Below, in pieces: positions 1 through 7,883 of a stretch of 47,314 nucleotides of DNA. The stretch spans positions 1-47,314 of the forward strand of contig DJWY01000036.1 of assembly GCA_002448305.1 (NCBI GenBank), read 5' to 3'. The translations under genes and the position numbers were made by a program. The notes under the pieces were generated by a model, which saw nothing but the letters and a program-made list of their open reading frames with translations, did not search any database and was not told the origin of the DNA. This DNA comes from Selenomonadales bacterium UBA7018. Its GTDB lineage: Bacteria > Bacillota > Negativicutes > Selenomonadales > Selenomonadaceae. How positions within the stretch are numbered: the stretch's first letter is position 1; each line of letters starts with the position of its first letter.

Positions 1-149
1 AGCGGGCGCGACAGTTTATAAGTCGCAGAAGGATTAGCAAAAAAATTTCTCTGTAGGTCGAACATTAAAGCTAAAGCGTCGTCGTCAATTTTAGTTGTCG
101 CGGCGTTGTCAGCGTAAATGATTTTATTCAAAGAGTTTGCAGCCGTCAT
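1..149 (-). CDS. cysteine desulfurase, N-terminal 49 residues only (cut by window edge)
   Basis: Reading leftward from an ATG at 149-147 the frame stays open to the window edge. It encodes IIYADNAATTKIDDDA near residues 10-25 and FFANPSATYKLSR near 36-48. These match the N-terminal signature of class V aminotransferase-fold cysteine desulfurases (NifS/IscS/DndA), which take sulfur from cysteine as an enzyme persulfide. The ATG has a good ribosome site (GAGGAC about 7 bases upstream) and overlaps the end of the 68-residue zinc protein gene by 26 bases, so it belongs to the same operon. The PLP lysine and catalytic cysteine lie outside the window and cannot be checked. The family call rests on the signature alone but is distinctive. 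Its job is inferred: sulfur supply to BrxP-dependent chemistry, as DndA serves DndC. A housekeeping role in Fe-S or tRNA thiolation is the alternative. Confidence 0.8.
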   Translation of the reverse strand, partial: MTAANSLNKIIYADNAATTKIDDDALALMFDLQRNFFANPSATYKLSRP

Positions 150-330
150 TTTTAAAGTCCTCAATCTTATCTAAAATATCTTGCGGCTCGACTTCCAAAA
201 AATTCGCTAGACATTCAATGCAATAAAAATTCTTGGACTTCATGCCCAAGAGTTTTTTGTTTATGCCGATTTCATTTTTAGTAAGTGGACGCTTGCCGCA
301 AGCAATGCAACTGAAAATTTTCTTAGCCAA
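124..330 (-). CDS. 68-residue zinc-ribbon-like protein
   Basis: A small protein with two CxxC pairs (C8/C11 and C37/C40) separated by 25 residues, plus a late Cys64. This is the spacing of a treble-clef or zinc-ribbon knuckle. The C-terminal third looks helical and acidic. It starts with TTG at 330, immediately after the brxL stop, with GAGGT 8 bases upstream inside brxL; no ATG fits. Its last codons overlap the start of the cysteine desulfurase gene, so the two are probably translationally coupled. I do not recognise a named function. Position between brxL and a cysteine desulfurase suggests a zinc-bound accessory or sulfur-handling partner, but that is inference. It could also be a metal or sulfur-homeostasis gene paired with the desulfurase and not with BREX. 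Confidence 0.75.
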   Translation of the reverse strand: MAKKIFSCIACGKRPLTKNEIGINKKLLGMKSKNFYCIECLANFLEVEPQDILDKIEDFKNDGCKLFE

Positions 331-1770
331 TTAAATTACCTCGAACTTCGGAATAGTTTTGCCGGCGTATTCAATATCGAGCAGGGCAAGTTGTTTTCTA
401 ATCGTTGAACGCATTTGACAAGCACGCTCCAAACAATATCGGTTGAAAAGTTCTTTGTCGACCTCTTCTGCGCGGCGGACGTTCGGGAAAAATAATTTCA
501 AGTACGCCGTTGCAATCCGTTTAATCGCGGCAGTGTCTCGCGTATCGGCTTTTTCGGGAACTTTAACGAGCTTATCGACAATCGCCCGATAACTCACGTC
601 TTCGCGCAGTTCGTGCAGGATTGAACAAAAATATTCAGAGTTCAAAGCCCAGCCGCAAATTTTCATATCGTCATTCATGCGCGGAATATTCCAACCTTTT
701 ATAAAGCCGTGAAAACGTTCAATCAACGCGGACTCGTGAAAAACCGTCGGCAATTCGTCAAACATATTTGTCACGCCGTCCATGTCCATAGTTGCCTTTG
801 CAATGTTGCCGCTCAAAATAACTCCGGCGTCGGCGTTGTTGGAGTGATTGCCGACCGTGTAAACACCATTTTCCAGAAAACCTTTCAAAGCGGCGCGCAC
901 TTCGTCCGTATCCTTGAAAGAAATTGTTTGCACCTCGTCCAGCGTCACGAAGTCATTGTAGGCGACAAGACCTTCCTGCCGTTTCTGCATGTCGTAAAAC
1001 ATTTTTGCGCGGCTCATAATTCCGCCACTCGATAGCCAACCAAAACGACTGACTTGCCCGAAAACATAAGATTTGCCCGTTCCCTTTGGCGCAAGCTCAA
1101 TCAGATTTAATCGCTTCTCGACGAAGGGCAAAAGTCGCGTCAACATTGTCAATTTTTCTTCTTCGTGCTCGTAACCTGCCGCGTTATAGTCAATCGCGCC
1201 CAAAAGAATTTGTAGCCACTCATCGAACGAAAAATTTTTCCGTGCATCCTTGTAAAAGTCCAAGTCGATTTTATACGGGCAAAAGTTTTTGAACTTCAAC
1301 AGGCGAATTTTGCCAGGAATTTTAGGACGAGCATCATAATCGGGCGGACGATAGCCCAACTCAATCATGCCCCAAACCTCGCGCCCGCCAACCAGTTCAT
1401 CTTTGTAGAGATACCAAATATTCTCGTCAATCATAGTTTCCTTAGCCGCAAGCCCGAAGTCAGGAAGAGAAAACGACGCCGCACCGTTTGCAATGTCAAT
1501 TTCAATGGATATTTTCGCCAAAAGTTTGACGTGCTCATTTTCCATAACAATGCGGCTCTTAATCGCTTTCCAGTCGTCTTTTTTCGGAATAAATCGCCGT
1601 ATGAAATCGGAAAGTTCGTCCGCGTCAAATTTGCCGTCGGCGTCCTCGAATCGTCGCAAAAGCCAATCGCGCATAAATGACGGCAGACTTAGCGCGGAGA
1701 AAAAATTACTGTTCTTTAAATCCTTATAAACGACCATATCGGCGAAAATCTTTTTTAATCGCTGTTCCAT
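331..1770 (-). CDS. brxL: BREX protein BrxL, short AAA+ form without a visible Lon protease domain
   Basis: 479 residues. An AAA+ core is visible: Walker A APKGTGKS at about 227-234 and Walker B-like VTLDEVQ at about 275-281, followed by a GNHSNNADAGVILSGNI stretch typical of the BrxL family. The N-terminal 150 residues contain the DUF4357-like/BrxL N region. Full-length BrxL of type 1 BREX is near 680 residues with a C-terminal Lon-like Ser-Lys protease region; here the protein ends soon after the ATPase lid, and I see no such domain. A shorter BrxL family of about 450 residues is known, so this may be normal for the subtype and not a truncation. It starts 12 bases after pglZ with a G-rich ribosome site. 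BrxL is a DNA-binding AAA+ ring needed for phage exclusion in several BREX systems. Confidence 0.85.
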   Translation of the reverse strand: MEQRLKKIFADMVVYKDLKNSNFFSALSLPSFMRDWLLRRFEDADGKFDADELSDFIRRFIPKKDDWKAIKSRIVMENEHVKLLAKISIEIDIANGAASFSLPDFGLAAKETMIDENIWYLYKDELVGGREVWGMIELGYRPPDYDARPKIPGKIRLLKFKNFCPYKIDLDFYKDARKNFSFDEWLQILLGAIDYNAAGYEHEEEKLTMLTRLLPFVEKRLNLIELAPKGTGKSYVFGQVSRFGWLSSGGIMSRAKMFYDMQKRQEGLVAYNDFVTLDEVQTISFKDTDEVRAALKGFLENGVYTVGNHSNNADAGVILSGNIAKATMDMDGVTNMFDELPTVFHESALIERFHGFIKGWNIPRMNDDMKICGWALNSEYFCSILHELREDVSYRAIVDKLVKVPEKADTRDTAAIKRIATAYLKLFFPNVRRAEEVDKELFNRYCLERACQMRSTIRKQLALLDIEYAGKTIPKFEVI

Positions 1771-1782
1771 TGCTTGCCCCCG

Positions 1783-3666
1783 TCAATCCAAAAGAAAATC
1801 AAAAGCATCGTCAGATTTTTTCTGCGGCTCGATTTTAACTTCAACATTCGCGCCTTGCAAGCTGAATTCAATCACCGGCACCAAAATTTCTTCCAACGTT
1901 GCGCCACCATGAACTTCGACCGATGATAACCGCCCGCCCGCAAATTTATCATAATTCGCCAAAACCCACCAGCCATTTTCCTCTGTCGCGCAATTTGGCT
2001 TTTCGTCAAGCGCATTTATCGGGCAACAGCGTCCGGAATGTTCGCCGGCAGAATTCATTTTGAATTTATTTTCGCGTCCGAACATTACGGCAAGGCGGCT
2101 CGCGGCGTGGTCTGAAGTCAGAATAATTTTCGCAGCGTGATTATTCGCCAGAGAATTTTTTATTTCGTCAAGCGCGGCGTCGATAATTGCAAGTTCGTCG
2201 TCAAGGTAAGTCGGCGCAGAACATTTGCCGTCCGCGTCGAAATTTTCGGGCGTATGTTTCAGCTCGTCCAGCTGTTGATTTTTATTGAACTTATCGCCGC
2301 GCCAATCGTCGTAGAAATTTTTATTCTGTGAAGTCAGCGTCGGCAATTCGGCACGCGCAATTTTAATCGTCGTGAAAAGTTCAAGTTGCGTCGACCGCGC
2401 CTTGATATAACTTAAAAACTCAACTCCGAGCGCATCCAGCCAATACAGCTTCGCCGTTTTGTCTGCTCCGTCTAAAATCTTTTGTCGCGTCTCGAATTTA
2501 TTATACGGTCTTTGCGTCGCCAACTCTCGCACGCGACTTTTAAAATTTTCGTCGTCGACGTTACACAGCTTAATTTTTTTGTACTGCCGAAAATAATTCG
2601 TAATCTCCGCGTCGCCGGAGTCGTAATCCGTCAGATAATCGCTCATTGCCGGATAATTTCGCTTGAATACGTCGGGAATTTTTTCTTTGCCCTGCGCGGC
2701 TTCAATCATTGCGCGACGCTCTTGGGCAGTATTATCCGTCAAATATTTTATAGTGTCTGGAAAAGTTTTCAACCGCTCAATATACTCGGCGAGATACGGC
2801 GACGAAATATTTTTGACGGCGGCTTTCCTCAGCGAATAGAATTCCGCAAAAGTTTTTTCGTCCTTAACGTCAAGTAGCGCAAAGAATAAATTTTTACGAT
2901 ACGCCTCAAAGTTTGCAGAGCGAGTAAAGACAAAGCGCAAGTACGGATTAGAAATTTTATTCCTGAATCCCGCCGCAAAGCTACGCCAATGTTCGGGCGG
3001 ATAGCCTTCGCAATTTTCATCGGAAAAATATTCTTGCCATTGCCAATCGTTTAACGCATCGGGAGAAATGTTGAAATGCGGCTCCCGATTTTTAATCGCG
3101 TCGTAAAAATTATCTATTGCCGTGACATTTTCAAGCGGCAAATTTGTTTGCACGGTCGCCGAAGTTTTGCCGCTCTCCGCAAGCTTTAACAGTTCGGAAA
3201 AATTTTGGGCGTCGGTCGGGAAATTTAGCGCGGGATTATATTTCACGACGGAAAAATTTATTTTACCTTCGATGCGGCAAATTTGATTCGTCCGAAATTT
3301 AAAATCTTCGTCGGCGAGACGCTCCAACAAGTTCGCAATGCCTCGACAGACGAAGATGACTTTTCGATTAAAATTTTTATCCTGCAACGCCCGCAGAATA
3401 TCTTCCTGCGCGGTGAAAAAAATATACTCGCCTAAGCCGAAGACAACCGCGTTATTTGTCAGCGCGTTCAGCTTTTCGACGAGTAAATCAGCATCAAGTA
3501 AAAAATCGCCTTTGCATAAATCCGAAATGTAAATCTTATCGAAGTCGCCGAAGTGTTTTTTAAAATCAGCCGCGCCGTCCGAAATGATAAAGTAGGGGCG
3601 CAACGTGTCGCGGCTTAGATAAAGGCGAATTTTCTTGGCGGCTTCCTCAACGCTTAAAATTTCCAC
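1783..3666 (-). CDS. pglZ: BREX phosphatase-fold protein PglZ
   Basis: About 627 residues of the alkaline-phosphatase superfamily PglZ family, the hallmark protein of BREX. Family motifs in order: metal-site aspartate in WLDALG (about 411-416 from the upstream TTG), TSDHAASRLAV (about 519-529), and the C-terminal VHGGATLEEILVPVI (about 587-601). The longest frame begins with TTG at 3672, overlapping the brxC stop, but its Shine-Dalgarno GGGAGG ends only 1 base before that codon. The GTG at 3666 sits 7 bases from GGAGG and is the better start. Located between the brxC ATPase and brxL, as in type 4 BREX. PglZ is essential for BREX defence and modification; its chemical substrate is not established. 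Confidence 0.9.
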   Translation of the reverse strand: MEILSVEEAAKKIRLYLSRDTLRPYFIISDGAADFKKHFGDFDKIYISDLCKGDFLLDADLLVEKLNALTNNAVVFGLGEYIFFTAQEDILRALQDKNFNRKVIFVCRGIANLLERLADEDFKFRTNQICRIEGKINFSVVKYNPALNFPTDAQNFSELLKLAESGKTSATVQTNLPLENVTAIDNFYDAIKNREPHFNISPDALNDWQWQEYFSDENCEGYPPEHWRSFAAGFRNKISNPYLRFVFTRSANFEAYRKNLFFALLDVKDEKTFAEFYSLRKAAVKNISSPYLAEYIERLKTFPDTIKYLTDNTAQERRAMIEAAQGKEKIPDVFKRNYPAMSDYLTDYDSGDAEITNYFRQYKKIKLCNVDDENFKSRVRELATQRPYNKFETRQKILDGADKTAKLYWLDALGVEFLSYIKARSTQLELFTTIKIARAELPTLTSQNKNFYDDWRGDKFNKNQQLDELKHTPENFDADGKCSAPTYLDDELAIIDAALDEIKNSLANNHAAKIILTSDHAASRLAVMFGRENKFKMNSAGEHSGRCCPINALDEKPNCATEENGWWVLANYDKFAGGRLSSVEVHGGATLEEILVPVIEFSLQGANVEVKIEPQKKSDDAFDFLLD

Positions 3667-3668
3667 GC

Positions 3669-6600
3669 TCAAGCCTCCCTTAAAAGTTTCAAGCCCACCT
3701 CAAAATTTTTATTCAGCAATGCAATCAAAAGTTTTTTTGCGTCTTCATTGGGCATTCGCATAACTCGAGCAATTAATTTGTCATAAGCCCCGCCGCTGTA
3801 ATATTTATTCTCGGCAAATTTCTCGACGATTTCTTTAACGCGCAGATTAGGATACCATTGAAAAGCGTCGCCCTTAAATTGCCGTTCCAACTCGTCGCGC
3901 ACTTCGTCGTTGTCGTCAAGCAAAACGCGATAATCTTCGTCAATAATCGCCCTGCGAAAAGCCTCTTCAATTTGCTGTTTATCATTGAGCGCGGTGAAAT
4001 AATTCGGCTGCTTTTCCAGATAATCAATCGCGAACTGAACGTCTTTTTCTTCCGGCGCATTTGCCATTAGGATAGCAAAAACTTTTCGGGCGGTATCCTG
4101 TTCCGACTGCGGCACCATTGCCAAAATCGGCGTGCGATAAGCTTTCGACCATTCACGCGGCGAATTATTTCCGGCAATTTTCTCCCACAACTCCAGCAGA
4201 TTATTCTTTAACTGTTTGCTTTTGATTTTCTTCGCCAAATCGTCAACATTTTTATGATAGCGTCCTTGCGAATCAGTGAACGAGTCTTTGGATAAGCAAC
4301 TATGTAGCTCTTTAATTTCCTCTTCGTTCAAGCCGGTTAGCTGATAATAATATTTATCGCGCAAAATTCTAAGCGGCTCGGAAAGCGCGTCGCGAATAAT
4401 TTCGGCGTTGTCTATAAGTTGGCATAAAAAAAAGTCCCTCTTGCTTTGGGGAATTTCTCCGCGCTCGCAAATTTCTTTCAACGTGGCGAAGAAATTTTTC
4501 AACGCCGGATAATAATCGCTGATTACGTCGGCAGGGATTTTCAGATTGAAGCGGCAATGCCCCGCCCAATTTTTTACGCATTCACTAAGCGACTTGCCGT
4601 CAATGCCGAATTTATGACTTTGCGCGACAATCTGCCAGTCGACAATCAATTTTTTCAAGTCGTCAATAGCAGTTTCCTTATCATGCAACCAAATTCCGTC
4701 GCCTGCGGTTATTCGTCTTTGACATTCCACAACGGGATTTTCTATTCCAATTTCCTGCGCCAAGTCGAAAATTATTCCGTCCTCAAAATTTTTAACGAAG
4801 TCGCTAAAAATTTCGCAACCCTTTTGAGCCGTTAAGAAAATTTTTAAATCTTGTAAGGCAGCAGGATTATTCTTCAAAAATTGTCCGGCACGTTCCGCCA
4901 AAGCCGATACGCTGACTGCCTGCTTTGAATTGGCAATCTCTGTCAATAGCTGTAAAAAATTTCTATAATCATCTTCCGCCGCTTCAACGTAGCACCACAG
5001 CGGATAGCCTAAATTTTTCAGTTTCAAGCGAAGTTTCTGCGCACTCTGCTCAACGGAAACATCTTCCGCCACGCCGAAAATTTCTGACGCAAACTCCATG
5101 AACTGCCGCTGATTTGGCGACATAATCTCAAGATATTTCGGACGATAATTTCTTGCGGGCGAAAGTGCTTGCTTGATACTGTCGTTAATACATTCCGCCA
5201 ACTTCTGGACGCTCATTGCGCCGCCTAAATTGCCGTCGATACCCGCGCTGAATCGGTAAGGGTCGCCAGCATATTCTTTAAGCAAAAAGCCCGTCAAGAA
5301 CGCATAAATATTCACCGGCATAAATCCGCGCTCAATCAGCCAACTAAAAATATCGTCGAAGGAAATATTAGAATTCTTTTCAATCCCATTTTTAATCAGC
5401 GCATCGAGTTGGATTTTCAAGCGCGAAATATTTGCATGAGGATAAACTTCCCAATACTTATCGGACATTTGCCAAGCGTCGCGAAGAATAATTTTAATTG
5501 AGCTTACCTTGAGCATGGAAAATTCTTCCTGTTTTATGCCCGCTTCGGAAAGACGTTTCAAATTTGTAGACAAAAAAAGCGTGTCCGTGATATTTGCGTT
5601 GTCGAAGGAATAAGGATAAAGGCGGCGCACGTTGTCTTTAAGCTCGTCGGTGATCTTGTCTGCACTTTGACAGGAAATGCCGTTGCGCTTTTCGTCATTA
5701 GTTTTCGTGGCGGGATAGTAGACAAAAGAGCCGTCCGCGAAAGAGTTATACCACTCCTTGAGACAATCGGCGGCGTTATTTTTCATTTTATCGGCAAGGG
5801 AAGGTTCTTTGCTACGCCAATATTTTTCGTTCGCGGCGTTTTCAATCCAGCGCGTGAAGACTTCGCGGTTTATCAGATTGGACGATGCGTCAATAAAAAC
5901 CAGCCTGTGATAGCGTTCGTTGCGAATTGCGCCGACGACCAGATTATAAATTTTATTCTGTTCGTCCTCGTTGCGGGCAAAGCAGACAACCGCCTTGATT
6001 TTATAATTTTCTTTTTCGTTAGTGATTCGATTTATTGTCAGCGTGAAATTATCGGTAGTTACGGCGTGCAGAATGTAGCGAGATTTTTGCGCCGCAGTCA
6101 GAGTTATTGTTTCAAGTAGCTTAGCACTTTCCACAAGTTCGGCAGTCCTCACGGTTTCAGAAATGGATTTTTTCAGCCGCTCAATTTCCGCAAAATCGCC
6201 GCCCAGAGCCATTGCCGCGAAAGTATCCGGTTCACCAGGTCTGCCCGGTTTCTTGAATAAAAATTCTTTACGAACTAAATCGCTAGCTATAGTGACGGCG
6301 CGTCCATTTTCCATATCGGCGACGCCAGTGAAGGCAAGCTCCAAATTTTTTTCTGTCGGGTGGAAAAGGTCGACGCTACCGCCGGATTCTTGGTCAATCG
6401 CCTGGAAAAGCAAAACCGTTTTCAAAACAACTTGCTCATCGAGATTCAATCTTTCTTTGTTCAGCGCGTAGGAGTCGAGAATTGCGCGAATTGACGGTTT
6501 TAAATTCATGCGTCCGACGTTGCCGCCGTGTTCGTCCGTGCCGCTCTCGTAAAAAAAATTCCACAGATAATCTATCGTCAAAAGGTCGCCTTCTTCGGGG

Positions 6601-7871
6601 CTTTTCGTCGCGATAAATTCTTGGAATGCTTTTATATTCGGGTCGCTGTTCTTTATGAAATTAAAAATACTCCGCTGATTGGAGGCGAAGTACGACGCAA
6701 GATTTTTCAGCAGAATTACTGTTATCGGGTGAATCGGTAAAATGTCGGTTAGAATTTTTTCGTCACGAATTTTAACGAAGTCCATAACAGCTTTGCGCGG
6801 CTCGGCAGTACGTTCCCTAAGCGCGGCGGAAATATATTCCCATTCGGTTTTGGCAACGTCTTTGACTTTCAGCGCGTGCCCGACGAGTTCAAGCGCGATA
6901 TTATCGGGCATAGTGATATTCATATGGTTGAATCTGTCGCTGACAATGCGAAATGCTTGGTCGCCCTCGCCGGCTAAACTTTGTGATTCGTGCGTTGCAA
7001 TGACCAGATAAAACGGCGCGATATTCGACAGTTCCGCTAGCCGCTGGAATTCGTCCAGGTTATTACGGTTGTTGCCGAAGAACTTAGAGAACTCGTCCCA
7101 AAACAGGATAATCGCCTTTAAATCATTTTCGGTGATAACTTCGGCAATCCATTCTGTCAATTCCTTCATGTTGATATTGAATGCCAAAATGCCTTCGCGC
7201 TCGCCGAGTTTCAAAATATCTTCGACAAGAAGAGAGACTTCCGCGTTGGGGTTTTTGAGGCGTTCGATAATTTCTTCCGCGCTACGACTTGCCAAAGTTG
7301 CGGACATGCGATATTCGGGCTTTTGGATTTTAGCGCGGAAAAGTTCAAGATTAGCCCTATCGGATTCAAGCCAGTTTGCGATTTTCCCGCGCAGAGTTTT
7401 TGCGCCGTCGAATTTGCAACCATTCTTTTTGAGCGCGGCGGATAAACTCTCGAAAACGGCAAAAATCAATTTCCGCGTGGAAGTTATATCGCCGGTAGCA
7501 TAGCGGGCAGCCGTAATGACTTTGCCGTTGCGAATTGTGCGCAGGCGTTCGCGCAAATCAATTTCATCGCGTAAATTGTCGTACTCGTCAAAATAGGCGT
7601 CGAAGTCGCTTTCAGGGCACGACAAAAGATTTTGCATCATCCAGAGAATACGCGACTTGCCCGTTCCGTAAGAGCCTTCAATCCACAAACTTTTCTTTTC
7701 CGAACGCGATAACGCACGCTCAGTCATTTTCAACAGCGCGACAATATCCTTGTGCGGAAAGGTATATTGCCACCTGTTTTTCGGGTCTTTGATTGAGCTT
7801 TCGTTGATTTCGGGGTAATAGCCCTCGTCAATCTCGAAGTACTCAAGATACTTATTAGGTTCGTATGCCAA
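3669..7871 (-). CDS. brxC: BREX large ATPase, BrxC/PglY type
   Basis: 1400 residues, the largest gene of the cluster. An N-terminal P-loop GSYGTGKS is at residues 66-73 and a Walker B ILFWDEF at about 255-261; the segment ATHESQSL and the region that follows resemble the STAND/AAA-type ATPase core of BrxC/PglY proteins. The remaining 900 residues are helical with no domain I can name. Translation starts at TTG 7871 with AAGGAGG 8 bases upstream; the 12-base gap from brxP and the near-abutting pglZ show one transcript. Members of this family are required for BREX function and are thought to be DNA-binding ATPases. The family call rests on size, P-loop position and neighbours; the exact type-4 subfamily would need a profile search. 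Confidence 0.85.
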   Translation of the reverse strand: MAYEPNKYLEYFEIDEGYYPEINESSIKDPKNRWQYTFPHKDIVALLKMTERALSRSEKKSLWIEGSYGTGKSRILWMMQNLLSCPESDFDAYFDEYDNLRDEIDLRERLRTIRNGKVITAARYATGDITSTRKLIFAVFESLSAALKKNGCKFDGAKTLRGKIANWLESDRANLELFRAKIQKPEYRMSATLASRSAEEIIERLKNPNAEVSLLVEDILKLGEREGILAFNINMKELTEWIAEVITENDLKAIILFWDEFSKFFGNNRNNLDEFQRLAELSNIAPFYLVIATHESQSLAGEGDQAFRIVSDRFNHMNITMPDNIALELVGHALKVKDVAKTEWEYISAALRERTAEPRKAVMDFVKIRDEKILTDILPIHPITVILLKNLASYFASNQRSIFNFIKNSDPNIKAFQEFIATKSPEEGDLLTIDYLWNFFYESGTDEHGGNVGRMNLKPSIRAILDSYALNKERLNLDEQVVLKTVLLFQAIDQESGGSVDLFHPTEKNLELAFTGVADMENGRAVTIASDLVRKEFLFKKPGRPGEPDTFAAMALGGDFAEIERLKKSISETVRTAELVESAKLLETITLTAAQKSRYILHAVTTDNFTLTINRITNEKENYKIKAVVCFARNEDEQNKIYNLVVGAIRNERYHRLVFIDASSNLINREVFTRWIENAANEKYWRSKEPSLADKMKNNAADCLKEWYNSFADGSFVYYPATKTNDEKRNGISCQSADKITDELKDNVRRLYPYSFDNANITDTLFLSTNLKRLSEAGIKQEEFSMLKVSSIKIILRDAWQMSDKYWEVYPHANISRLKIQLDALIKNGIEKNSNISFDDIFSWLIERGFMPVNIYAFLTGFLLKEYAGDPYRFSAGIDGNLGGAMSVQKLAECINDSIKQALSPARNYRPKYLEIMSPNQRQFMEFASEIFGVAEDVSVEQSAQKLRLKLKNLGYPLWCYVEAAEDDYRNFLQLLTEIANSKQAVSVSALAERAGQFLKNNPAALQDLKIFLTAQKGCEIFSDFVKNFEDGIIFDLAQEIGIENPVVECQRRITAGDGIWLHDKETAIDDLKKLIVDWQIVAQSHKFGIDGKSLSECVKNWAGHCRFNLKIPADVISDYYPALKNFFATLKEICERGEIPQSKRDFFLCQLIDNAEIIRDALSEPLRILRDKYYYQLTGLNEEEIKELHSCLSKDSFTDSQGRYHKNVDDLAKKIKSKQLKNNLLELWEKIAGNNSPREWSKAYRTPILAMVPQSEQDTARKVFAILMANAPEEKDVQFAIDYLEKQPNYFTALNDKQQIEEAFRRAIIDEDYRVLLDDNDEVRDELERQFKGDAFQWYPNLRVKEIVEKFAENKYYSGGAYDKLIARVMRMPNEDAKKLLIALLNKNFEVGLKLLREA

Positions 7872-7883
7872 AGCCGTCCCTCC

